DNA of 64,000 nt, from the NCBI RefSeq assembly GCF_002043005.1, contig NZ_CP020333.1, forward strand, positions 1-64,000. Reading direction: 5' to 3'. This stretch comes from Martelella mediterranea DSM 17316 (GTDB taxonomy: Bacteria; Pseudomonadota; Alphaproteobacteria; Rhizobiales; Rhizobiaceae). The translations under genes and the position numbers were made by a program. Within the stretch, counting starts at the first letter, position 1. Each line of letters opens with the position of its first letter. Of this stretch, positions 8,172 through 17,400 are shown in pieces. Under the pieces are notes generated by a model. The model was not told the origin of the DNA. It did not search any database and worked only from the letters and a program-made list of their open reading frames with translations.

Positions 8172-8873
8172 ATGGCCGGAGCAGCGGAGAACAGGCCATC
8201 CCGCCGCAGGAAAGCGAATGCCGCAGATCAAAAGGCGGGAGGCGAACGCCTCTTTGATCGGGAGCTCGAGGCCTTGCCGCCCGAACTGCGCTGGCGCGAA
8301 TGGATGCTGCGGGTCGAGGCGGTGATCTTCGCCGCCGCCGAGCCGGTCACCCGCGAGACGCTTTCCCGCGTCGTCGGCAAGGCCTGCAGCATCGATCTTC
8401 TGATCGACGATCTTCGTGAAGAACTCACCGGTCGGCCCTACGAGATCGTCGCGGTCGCCGGCGGCTGGCAGCACCGCAGCCGCCCCGCCTATGCCGACGC
8501 GATCCGCGCCTCTGCGGCGCCCACAAGGGGCGGGGTGTCAGCCCTTTCCGAATTCGAGTCCATGGTGCTGATGGCCGTCGGCTACTTCCAGCCCATCACC
8601 CGCGCCGAACTGTCAAAAATCTTCGGCAAGGAGGTCAGCCGCGACACCATCGGCGCGCTCCGAAGCGCCACCCTCATCGCCTCCGGCCCCCGCAGCCCGA
8701 CACCCGGCGCGCCCTACACTTACGTCACGACGAAGCATTTCCTCTCCGCCTTCGGCATGGAAACGCTGCGCGATCTGCCCGATATCGAAGCGCTGGAGGA
8801 TGCCGGATTGCTCAGCAGAGCCGTCATGCAGGAGGAGGCGATGGTGGCCGTGGTCGAGGGCGAGGAAGAGTAA
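8172..8873 (+). CDS. scpB: ScpB-like segregation/condensation subunit
   Basis: Protein of 233 residues resembling ScpB, the winged-helix kite subunit of SMC-ScpAB. WREWMLRVEAVIFAAAEPVTRETLSRVVG begins the first winged helix and LSEFESMVLMAVGYFQPITRAELSKIFG begins the second. An alternative GTG at 8166 overlaps the DUF1403 stop; ATG 8172 is used here. No ScpA or SMC gene is in the window, so the partner would be chromosomal, or this plasmid form has a separate role. Plasmid-borne ScpB homologues next to DUF1403 are common in rhizobia. Confidence 0.85.
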   Translation: MAGAAENRPSRRRKANAADQKAGGERLFDRELEALPPELRWREWMLRVEAVIFAAAEPVTRETLSRVVGKACSIDLLIDDLREELTGRPYEIVAVAGGWQHRSRPAYADAIRASAAPTRGGVSALSEFESMVLMAVGYFQPITRAELSKIFGKEVSRDTIGALRSATLIASGPRSPTPGAPYTYVTTKHFLSAFGMETLRDLPDIEALEDAGLLSRAVMQEEAMVAVVEGEEE

Positions 8874-8939
8874 GGCTGTTGCCGCCGGGCTCGCGCGACT
8901 CCTTGAACCTTCATGACAACTGCCACCCGGAATCCGCCT

Positions 8940-9770
8940 TCAGTTGAAGGCGGCCTGAAACTGAGCGGCCATCAGTGAAACATGGGCTTCGAGCGGCGGC
9001 CGGAGTTCGAACGCGCGGGCGTCCCGGGAAAAGTCGAACAGACGCACCAGGCTCCATTCGTGGCAACGAGCGTCTGCGACCTCCAGCTCGTTTCTCGAGA
9101 TATAGAAAGGCGTGCGCTCCCATCCATTCGTCGTCTTCACCTCGATCAGTCGTGGCAATCCGTCGGGCGCGAAACTGGCAATATCATAGCCTGCGCCATC
9201 ACCATCCTCCTGGGACACCCAGCGGACCTTCGCCGCCAGATCCCTCCGCCCCGAGGCTGCAAGATGGGCGCGTTCGTGATGGAAAACACGCTCTTCGCCA
9301 GCTTTGCCAAGCGAGCGGTTTCGCTCGTCCCTTCCCGCCACGTCAAATCTGCGCGCGATCGCCTCGATCTGTGACAGTTCGGCCGGAGGCGGCGCATTCT
9401 GCATCGTCGGCGGTACGCCGAAGAACAGGGGTGGGGCTTCCGCGAAACCCGAAGGCAATTCGACCGCGCTTGCAGTCTCGAACGACGGGTTTCTGGCAAG
9501 CCATCGCGAAACGGCCTCCGCCAGCGCCATCTGAAAATTGAAGCGGGGTTGGTAGCCGCCGATGTAAGGAAGCCCAAAGCCGATCATCGCGGCCGAGATA
9601 TTGCAGTTCTTGAACTCGATCGAGCCTTTGGACCGGCCAAGGGACTGCTGCAGGCACCGGTTGTTCATCGCCTTGTTATAGGCGCGACCGGCCAGCTCCT
9701 CCTTCAGCATGTCGAAGTAGACGGCGACGATCGCGTCGTTTTCCGGATCGGACCAATGCTCAGCGTTCAT
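8940..9770 (-). CDS. DUF3883 domain protein, nuclease-like
   Basis: Protein of 276 residues whose C-terminal half (about 165-260) is a DUF3883 domain. GYDIASF followed by LIEVKTT forms a PD-(D/E)XK-like arrangement (Asp, then Glu-x-Lys), and an upstream Glu in KAGEERVFHHER fits the same fold. DUF3883 domains often occur in restriction-like or defence proteins. The N-terminal half (EHWSDPENDAIVAVYFDMLKEEL) resembles the helical region seen in such HNH/restriction-associated proteins. It stands alone, between ScpB and the HigBA pair, with no methylase nearby. Molecular function is inferred from the fold only. Confidence 0.7.
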   Translation of the reverse strand: MNAEHWSDPENDAIVAVYFDMLKEELAGRAYNKAMNNRCLQQSLGRSKGSIEFKNCNISAAMIGFGLPYIGGYQPRFNFQMALAEAVSRWLARNPSFETASAVELPSGFAEAPPLFFGVPPTMQNAPPPAELSQIEAIARRFDVAGRDERNRSLGKAGEERVFHHERAHLAASGRRDLAAKVRWVSQEDGDGAGYDIASFAPDGLPRLIEVKTTNGWERTPFYISRNELEVADARCHEWSLVRLFDFSRDARAFELRPPLEAHVSLMAAQFQAAFN

Positions 9771-9815
9771 GGCGCCAGGCTATGACGGCTAAACTGCTTT
9801 GTCACGGGAAACCCG

Positions 9816-10139
9816 TCAGCCGAGCATCTGCAGCCCATGCTTCTGTACCAGCGAGAGGAGCTTGAGCGCCGGCCCGCTTGGCCGTTTGGCGCCGGTTTCC
9901 CATTTCTGCACCGTTGACGGGCTTGTGTTCAGGTAACGGGCGAAGACTGGCTGACTGACATGGTTGTGTTCGCGCAGAGCCTTGATCGCGTCAGGCGTCA
10001 GTTCCTGCGGGACTACAAGGCAGTCCTCATCGAAGGTTCGCATCGTTTCCTTGTCGATGGTCCCGGCTGCATGCATACCTTCAACCGCACTATGGATCGC
10101 CTCGAAGGCGTCGCTCTTGAATTTGCGTTTACTCGCCAT
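9816..10139 (-). CDS. higA: HigA/NadS-type XRE antitoxin
   Basis: Antitoxin of 107 residues with an N-terminal toxin-contact region and a C-terminal Cro/C1-type helix-turn-helix (VSQPVFARYLNTSPSTVQKWETGAKRPSG, residues about 68-96). It follows and overlaps the toxin gene by 11 bases, the toxin-first order characteristic of HigBA and related systems. It should neutralise the RelE-type toxin and repress the operon at the palindrome upstream of the toxin start. Intact and of typical size. Confidence 0.85.
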   Translation of the reverse strand: MASKRKFKSDAFEAIHSAVEGMHAAGTIDKETMRTFDEDCLVVPQELTPDAIKALREHNHVSQPVFARYLNTSPSTVQKWETGAKRPSGPALKLLSLVQKHGLQMLG

Positions 10140-10488
10140 GGTCTATCTCCAGCAGGGCGCCGATCCCGAGCTCCGCCTCGAGGTCGGCAGTTGTCTTGCG
10201 ACGGTAAAGCTCCGCGAGCTTCCGGAAGGCCGCAAGCTCGTCGTCATCAATGTTCGCCCGGTCCTTCTTGGCGAAGAGATAGGCGAATACCCAGAATTCT
10301 CCGGCTTTTGCCAGAACGATGGACCGATGCATGTTTTCGTTGAGCCGCTTCTTGAAGACGCCTCCGCCGAGATCGTCGGCCTGACCAAGGGCAACCTGAT
10401 GAATTGCCTTCGACAGAGCCTTGTCGGATATCCGCGCCTTCTTTGCCGCTTTTGCGAACCACGCTGTTTTGAACACTCGTTCTGACAT
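10129..10488 (-). CDS. higB: RelE/HigB-type toxin
   Basis: Toxin of 119 residues in the RelE-like family formerly annotated as YgiU/DUF1044-type. FKTAWFAKAAKKARISDKALSKAI is the N-terminal helix pair and GGGVFKKRLNENMHRSIVLAKAGEFWVFAYLFAKKDRANI is the beta-sheet core with basic residues for mRNA cleavage. Such toxins cut mRNA on the ribosome. It precedes its antitoxin, overlapping by 11 bases. The ATG at 10488 lies seven bases from a perfect palindrome that is the obvious operator. Confidence 0.86.
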   Translation of the reverse strand: MSERVFKTAWFAKAAKKARISDKALSKAIHQVALGQADDLGGGVFKKRLNENMHRSIVLAKAGEFWVFAYLFAKKDRANIDDDELAAFRKLAELYRRKTTADLEAELGIGALLEIDHGE

Positions 10489-10494
10489 TTATCT

Positions 10495-10515
10495 ATATAG
10501 CACTAAGTGCTATAT
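10495..10515. promoter_or_regulatory. 21-bp perfect palindromic operator of the higBA operon
   Basis: The core TATAGCACT-A-AGTGCTATA (10496-10514) extends by one further A/T pair, giving 10-bp arms around a single central base. It is directly upstream of the toxin ATG, a typical place for the dimeric XRE antitoxin to bind and autorepress. Confidence 0.72.
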
Positions 10516-10536
10516 TCCTCAAGGTTGAAAAGGCCG

Positions 10537-12912
10537 CTATGCCGCCTCCCATACCTGATTCAGAATCCGGGCGGCAAGCGCTGCCTTGTCCTGTGGCAGG
10601 AAGCGCCCATAGTGCTCTTGAACGACATCCGGCGTGTCCTGGATCGCATAGCTTGCCTGTTCGTAAGACCCGGTTTGCTTAAGGATATGGGTTGCCAGAA
10701 TGTCGCGAAGATTATGCGGGCCGTGTGGCAGCAGACCCTTGATGGCGCCGCGACCGGTGTAGGGATTATAGATTCCATAGCGCTGTATCACCGTGCGCCA
10801 GGCTTCATAGAACGTAGTGGAGCCGTATGCTGCCTGCTTGCTGGTCGCCTTCACCGTTTTGATGAACAGGGTGCCGGGATCATCTGCCGGTCCGAGCAAC
10901 ACGCCGCGGTGACGATCGATATAGGCCTCGAGGTATTTGTAGAGATCGAGCAGGTCGGGCAGGATCAGGCGGAATGGCTTTTGCCCGAAGAAGGACGAGC
11001 CGGAGTTCTTGAAGGCCACGGACGGGATGAGCACTTCCCATCCGCTATCACGATCGCTCCAGCGCAACTCGCCGCATTTCATGTCTTCCAGCCTTCGCTC
11101 GGATGTCGGGAACTGACCGCGAGGGCAGACGCGAAGCTGGCGAAGGTTCTTCTGCCGAAGCCCCAGATGCAGACCGAGACGAAGCAGCCGGAACAACCGC
11201 ACCGCCTCTGCAGCCGCGCGCGGATAGCGGTCTTCGTCCGGCATGCGTCTCAAAATCTCGTCGGTGATCTTGCGATATTCCGACAGTGGACTGTCCGCCT
11301 CAAGGACGACCATGATCGGTTCGAAGGGATCGCGATGCACCCGCATCACCCGCTGGATTTCCTTGGAGCGGTAGCCGGCATGTCGGTGGAATGCATCGCA
11401 GGCGCCATGCCAGTCCCGAGAGGCAAACGCGATCTCCTCCGGCGCAATCAGGCCTTCGATCGGGCGAACTTTCTGCAAGAGTTCGGGATGTTGCCGGATC
11501 CAGCCTACCTCCGAGCGAGTGAGGGATTGCGCGACCATCAGCATGTCTTCTTCCCATTTGGTGTAGAAGCCACGGCGCTGCTCCCGCCATTGCAGATACC
11601 AATCCCAGACGCCAGGGAAGATCAGCAGACCGAATGTAAGCTGGCTGAGCGATACCCCACGGCCTTTGATAATGCCGGAAGGGGAGGCGGCAAGCGCGCC
11701 GAACATCAGGCCGAGATGTTCGATCTTTTGCGATGCCGTTTCCTCGCCCCAGACTCCGTTGCGTTGCAGCCCGATCGCCGTCAGCGTCGACGTCTTGAAC
11801 CGAATCAGGTCGGCCATTTCCATTGCCAGCCGCGGCGGCGCGTCTACGACGCCAGATAGAAGGTCAGGATCCTCAAAGGATTCCGCAGCCGTATTGTGAA
11901 TGTTCTCCGCCAGGGAATGCTCCCGGGGAGAAAGCGATCCGCCTCCATACGTAACGCCGGGAAAGCGAACGGCATAACGCTGTTTGCTGGCCTTGGCCTG
12001 ATAGCGCCGATAGTCGGTTGTTCCCGATATGATTACCCGGCGGACCCAGTCAACGATCTCCTCCCGCTTGCTGAAGGGAAGACTGCTGAAATCATCAGGA
12101 AGGTGCACCGCAATCCGTCTTCGCTCGGCAGGACTGATATCGCCAAGGTCGTGACCATGGAGAGAGCGGTTCTGGTGTGGCAGCTTCGCCTTGAAATATC
12201 CTTCCGGCAATCGGTACCGCTTTTCGATGCGGGAGAGAATTCGGAAACTCGCGACCGATCTCGGCACGCTTTTGCCCTCAAACCAGGATAGCATGGTCTT
12301 GTGGTCGAATGTTTCATCGAGCCGAACGACGGCGCGATAGAGCTGCCAGTAATTCTCGCCGAACCGACGCATCTGATATGCAAGCGCTTCTTGGAAACCA
12401 TCGGGATCATGTGCTGCATCGAACAGCGGTTCCGGAAATTCCTGGATCGGTTTGGGTTTGGGGCCTCTTGAAACCCGCATGGGATCCGGTTGTGAAAGGC
12501 TAGCCCCAGATCGTCGAGGCTTTCGGGTGGAAGAGCCTTTAACTTTTGAGGCATCGCGGGCGGCATACCCTTGTCGGACCCTAGGCTTTGGCGCCTGGCC
12601 GTCCTCGGACAGGGCAGGGGCGCCGAGCCACCGAGTGATTGCATCCAATGCGATGCGGAACTGCTTCTTCAAATCAGCGGAAATCTCATCCTCAATCCCA
12701 CAGCCATCGCTGACTGCAGCCCAGTCGATGCGCCCGTTCCGCAAGGGTGGTGACTCTCGATAGGTGACGAGGCTGGTGAGATAGGGCTTGATCTTCTCCA
12801 GCGTCCGCTTGGACGCGACCGGCGCTATGCGTATCTCGCAGAATTTTGAGATTTTTGGCTGAAAATGACATGATGAAAATTCTTGTTTTGGCATGCTCTT
12901 TTTCCGTTGCAA
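10537..12912 (-). CDS. Large tyrosine recombinase/integrase (791 residues)
   Basis: Very long site-specific recombinase. The C-terminal domain shows the catalytic set: Arg in LGLRQKNLRQL, His-x-x-Arg in PHNLRDILATH (His733, Arg736), and the Tyr nucleophile in EHYGRF (about 768). The N-terminal 500 residues are not a standard core-binding domain. They include an XRE-like helical segment (TMLSWFEGKSVPRSVASFRILSRIEKRY) and basic low-complexity linkers. The family's usual length is 300-450, so this one has a large added region. It lies between a toxin-antitoxin pair and a pseudogene, facing a 345-base AT-rich gap. It may be the integrase of a resident element, but no attachment-site pair was proven. 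Confidence 0.8.
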   Translation of the reverse strand: MQRKKSMPKQEFSSCHFQPKISKFCEIRIAPVASKRTLEKIKPYLTSLVTYRESPPLRNGRIDWAAVSDGCGIEDEISADLKKQFRIALDAITRWLGAPALSEDGQAPKPRVRQGYAARDASKVKGSSTRKPRRSGASLSQPDPMRVSRGPKPKPIQEFPEPLFDAAHDPDGFQEALAYQMRRFGENYWQLYRAVVRLDETFDHKTMLSWFEGKSVPRSVASFRILSRIEKRYRLPEGYFKAKLPHQNRSLHGHDLGDISPAERRRIAVHLPDDFSSLPFSKREEIVDWVRRVIISGTTDYRRYQAKASKQRYAVRFPGVTYGGGSLSPREHSLAENIHNTAAESFEDPDLLSGVVDAPPRLAMEMADLIRFKTSTLTAIGLQRNGVWGEETASQKIEHLGLMFGALAASPSGIIKGRGVSLSQLTFGLLIFPGVWDWYLQWREQRRGFYTKWEEDMLMVAQSLTRSEVGWIRQHPELLQKVRPIEGLIAPEEIAFASRDWHGACDAFHRHAGYRSKEIQRVMRVHRDPFEPIMVVLEADSPLSEYRKITDEILRRMPDEDRYPRAAAEAVRLFRLLRLGLHLGLRQKNLRQLRVCPRGQFPTSERRLEDMKCGELRWSDRDSGWEVLIPSVAFKNSGSSFFGQKPFRLILPDLLDLYKYLEAYIDRHRGVLLGPADDPGTLFIKTVKATSKQAAYGSTTFYEAWRTVIQRYGIYNPYTGRGAIKGLLPHGPHNLRDILATHILKQTGSYEQASYAIQDTPDVVQEHYGRFLPQDKAALAARILNQVWEAA

Positions 12913-13257
12913 TCGGCACCAATGCCGAAAGGAACCGGAGATAGAAATTGCTGTTTAACAAATGATGCACGCCGCAAAGCGAATGCCGACTCCGGTGACA
13001 CGCCACCGATACTCGAAAGGCGCACCTGTCGGGGTTAGACCCCATTCGATTTCTTTAGAAAATTTTCCAGATATAGATATTAATATACCAAATAGAATAT
13101 TGTGTTTCATTATAGATTTTGGTTGTTTACCAGCGGTAAACCGAAAACTCTCATTTCGAATGAGGTTTACTTGTTGATGGTTAGCAACTCAACCGTCAAT
13201 AATACCATTTGAGGAATACTGCCTTTGAGATAGAGTTCGTTTAGAAAATCATTTACT
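12913..13257. other. AT-rich intergenic region with a 17-bp palindrome
   Basis: This 345-base gap is clearly more AT-rich than its surroundings, with no credible gene on either strand. It contains the palindrome GTTTACC-AGC-GGTAAAC at 13125-13141, which resembles the repABC parS consensus GTTNNCNGCNGNNAAC except for one extra central base. It also holds the presumed promoter of the large recombinase gene near 12913-12960. AT content suggests a protein-binding or recombination region. Confidence 0.5.
13125..13141. promoter_or_regulatory. parS-like palindrome
   Basis: GTTTACCAGCGGTAAAC has perfect 7-bp arms around AGC. It keeps the GTT...GC...AAC layout of repABC centromere sites but is 17 rather than 16 bases long. 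It could be a RepB-binding site or the operator of a neighbouring gene. Confidence 0.4.
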
Positions 13258-14423
13258 ATGATTTCAATGTCTTACGAAATCGCGACTTTGCCAATCAGCG
13301 GCTTGATGGAGCCGGCGTTTCGCGCCGGTATCGCCCTGGCGCGTCTCGACGAGCGCATCGCCCGCTCCCCGGTCGGCGCCGGCTTTCTCGAGCGGCAACA
13401 TTTCGCCGACGCCTGCGCCTCGCTGTGGATCGACGGCGAACTCGTCCATCTCGAGACCTCGTCCTCCACGACGCTCTTCGCGATACCCGCACGCCGACCC
13501 ACCAACTCACCATCGCCCGCGACGTGCTGCTCACCCGCCGGCGGATTTCGGGCCAGTCTCCTGATTGGGCATTATCGGCTGACGGCTTGCGCACGCTGCG
13601 ACAGATTTCGGAGATCCCCTCGGCCGACCAGAGCGAGGCGAAGATGGTCGGCTCCGTCCGCCCGGCAATCGCGATCGCGGCCGTGCCCGATCCGGAAGGG
13701 GAGGGGAAGGGTCACAGAGATGCGGAGGATCTGCCCGACGTCGACTATGCCGCCATCGATGCGACGTTGGCCGATCGTCGGCCGCAATCGAGGACGCTAC
13801 ACGTCCGCGCCGCACCGGCGGCCGTGCGACGGCCAGCAGCCCCGAAAAGGATCCGATGATCTATGATCTCGACTGGGACGAGGACGCCCGGCTCGATGAA
13901 TGGCGCGCGGCGTTGTGCCAGGCCGACGGACTGCCGGCGGTGCTGCAGGCGATCATCGCTCTCGATGCCTGGAATGAGCTTTCCGTCCTGCAGCATGCGC
14001 CGTGGCTCGGGCGGTTGCTTTCGGCTTCAATCCTGCGGCACGCCGGCGTCACCACCGGCGCCCATCTCGCCGGCATCAACTCCGGACTCAGAACCATTCC
14101 CGTCGATCGGCGCCGGCATCGCGACCGCGACACTCGGTTGATTGCCATCGCCGGCGGCCTCGTGGCGGCCCGCCGAGCTCGGGACGAAGGAGCATGACAG
14201 GCTATTGCTTGCGAAGACCATGATGAACCGGAGGCTGGAAGGTCGGCGTGCGTCATCGAGGTTACCGGACCTGGTCGAGCTCGTCGTGGCCAAGCCGCTC
14301 GTGTCGGCCACCATGGTCCGCGAGACGCTCGGCGTCACGCCGCAAGCGGCACGGCGCATCGTCCAACAACTCGGCATCACGGAGAGAACGGGGAGGGGGA
14401 GATTTAGGGCTTGGGGACTGTAA
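13258..14423 (+). pseudogene. Frameshifted RHE_PE00001-family (DUF1612/HTH) gene
   Basis: The sequence encodes, in three successive frame changes, one protein of about 385 residues similar to the RHE_PE00001 family of rhizobial plasmids. Frame 1 gives the N-terminal block (GLMEPAFRAGIALARLDERIARSPVGAGF...LVHLE). A one-base loss near 13455 moves it to DLVLHDALRDTRTPTHQLTIARDVL. A second shift near 13835-13856 moves to [16 protein letters not shown], and a third near 14160 to [17 protein letters not shown], ending with the helix-turn-helix VSATMVRETLGVTPQAARRIV. With three shifts the gene cannot make the full protein. It normally sits near repABC and its role is unknown. Sequencing error is unlikely to explain all three. 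Confidence 0.85.
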
Positions 14424-17400
14424 TTACTAACTGTTGTAAGAAGCTCACCGACCTATCCTTGCGGGATTTCGGCTTGCAGACAAGCTATGATCGGAAGGCA
14501 GCTCGCATCCTGTGCGCAAGAGAGCAGGCATTTTATCAGGTAGCGTTCGCATATCGACGGTGACGGCATCGCGGATGCGATCACCGATGATGTGACCGAG
14601 ACCGATGCGGAGGGCGTGACGACCATCGAAAGTGCGTCCTATGCCGGCGATGGAGTTACCTTGACCGCGTTCACGCGGACGGTGAAGAGCGCGGACAGGC
14701 TTGCGGTGACGGTGAGCGCCGACGAAAACGGCGACGGCGCCATCGACCGGGTCACCGCCAGCGTGACCGATACCGCCGGCGCGGTGACAGTGACCGAGAC
14801 CGGCTATTACGCAGACGGCACGGTCGCCGGTGTGATCCGCAGCGAGACCAGCGCCAACGGGCTTGAAACCGTTGTGCGTAAAGATGACGATGGCGATGGT
14901 ATTGCCGAAAGCGTGCGGACGGATACGACGGGCTATCTGGTGGACGGCAGCACGGTCACCGAGACCCGGATCGAAAACACGGACGGATCGCTGCGGTCGG
15001 TGAGCCGCAAAACAGTCGGCGATGACAAGCTGGTTGTCACGACCGAGACCGACAGCGATGGCGACGGCGTATTCGAGAGAACGCAGACTGCGACTACGAC
15101 GCTCAATGCGGATGGCGGCCGAACGACTGTGACCGAGACGGTTGCCGAAGACGGGACGCTGCTTTCCGCTATCGAGGAAACAGTCAGCGATGACGGTCTC
15201 TCGACGACGAGCCGGCAGGACCAAGACGGCGACGGCAGTTTCGATCTTGCTGAAACCCGCGTGACGGTTCTGCAGGACGATGGCGGCACGATAACCACGA
15301 CAGAGCTGAGCGATGGCGACGGCGTTCTGCGTTCGCGACAGGTCGAGACCGTCTCAGGTGACGGACGCGCAAGCAGCGTGACGCGGGATGTCGATGGCAA
15401 CGGCACGATCGATCGCATCGATACCACGACCACCGCCGCGGATGGCACGGTCACCACGGCGACGGACTATCTGAAGGACGATGGGGTCTATGCGCGCGAG
15501 ACGCGCGTGAAGGATGCAGCCGGGCTGACGGTCACGACAGCCGCGGATCGCGACGGCGATGGCGACGACGATATCATCCGGGTTTCCGAAACGGTTCTCA
15601 ATGCCGATGGCTTGCGAACGCTTGTCGAAGATGCCCGCGCGCGCAATGGCGCAGTCTCGGCCAGAACCGAAACCACGAAGAGCGGCGACGGCTTGCGTTC
15701 GACGGAAAGGCGCGATCTGGACGGCGACGGGGTGTTCGACCGCAGTCGGGAGACGGTGAAGACGGTTTCCGCAAATGGCGTGACCTCGGTGACGACGCTG
15801 CTGAGCGCGGCGGGCGGGGCGCTTCTGGCCGCCGAGGCGCAGACGGCCAGCGCCGACGGGCGGCTGGTCACGGTGACGCGCGATGTCGATGGCGATGGAG
15901 CGACGGACAGCGAGGCGATCACTGCCATCGGCGATATCGGCGCGACCACGACGACCACGACATGGTTCGATGATGCCGGCGACATCGCTGCCACGCGGAC
16001 GGAGACGGTCAGCGGCGACGGGCTTGAACGCAGCGTGCTTTTCGATCGCGATGGCGACGGCGTTGCCGACCTCAGGCGCCACGCGAGCGCCGGTGTTGCC
16101 GCGGACGGGACGGTCAGCGAGACGGATGCCTGGTATGACGGGACGGAGGCGCTTCTGGCGCAAAGGCAGGTCGTATCAGACGCCAACGGGCTCGACAGCG
16201 CCGTCTACTTCGATCTCGACGGTGACGATGTCTTCGAATTCGTGACGGAATCCGACACCGTGTTTGAAAGCGACGGAACGGTCGTGGAAAGCACCGAGAC
16301 CCGGGACGATCTGGGCGGGCTCTTGTCCGCCGTCACGACCACGACGACGGGTGACGGGCTTGTCGGCGTGAGTGAGACCGATCTCGATGGGGACGGGGTG
16401 GTCGACCTCGTCAGCGAAAGAGCTGACCATGCCGGCGGCGGCTCCACCGTTTCCAGCCGGGCCTATGATGACGGGCAACTGGTCTGGTCGAAAACCGTGA
16501 CCACCAGCGCCGACGGGCGCAGCGTGACAAGTCTGCTTGATCTCGATGGTGATGGTGCGGGGGACCGACGGATGTCCTCGCTCATCGATGCCGACCAGTC
16601 GACCACGTCGGTGTGGGAGGATCTGGAGACGGCAGGCAATGCCGCAGTTGTGATCCGGCAGGACAGCGATGCAGGCGGGATGCAAACCGGGACCACATTC
16701 GATCTTGATGGTGACGGCGCGGCCGATCTGAGCCGGACCGAGACGATCGCTTACGACGACGCCGGCAATGAAGTGACGACCCTCTCGGAATATGCCGGCG
16801 GACGTCTGGTCCACCGGGAGCTGCGCACGGTCGCGCAGAACGGCCTGACGAGCGCGACGGAGGTCGACGCGGACGGGGATGGCGTGACCGATATCACCAA
16901 GACGGTGTCGACAACCTATCTCGATGACGGCCGGATCGAATCGCTGTCGGAAACACATTATGCCGATGGCCAGTTGAAGACCGCTTACCGCAAGATCGTC
17001 AGCGCCGATGGTCTGACGGAAACCGAAACCTTCGATTATGACGGCGATGGCGGTATCGACAAGGAACGGGTGAGCGTCACGCAAGACGACGGGCGGACGG
17101 GCGTCACGGAAAAGACCTTCGATGGCGAAGGCGTGGTGACCGAGACCTTCGTCACCACGACAAGCGCCGACGGATTGCAGCAGACCATTCTGCGCGGCGA
17201 TGTCACGCAGACGATCCACTGGTCTCCGCTGGAAAACGGCTCCTATCGCTGGAACAACGGGATTACGGCCGACGGCGATGACACACACCGGGCCAGCGAA
17301 CACACGGTCGACGCTGCAGGCATTGAGCGCTGGGTGCTGACCGAGACATGGTACGAGGACGGCGCCGTCCGGACAGAAATCCATGAGATACAGCTGAACG

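Noticed and set aside
10507..11859. Long plus-strand open frame of 450 codons
   Set aside because: Antisense to the large recombinase, whose catalytic motifs are clear; composition is a shadow of the GC-rich gene.
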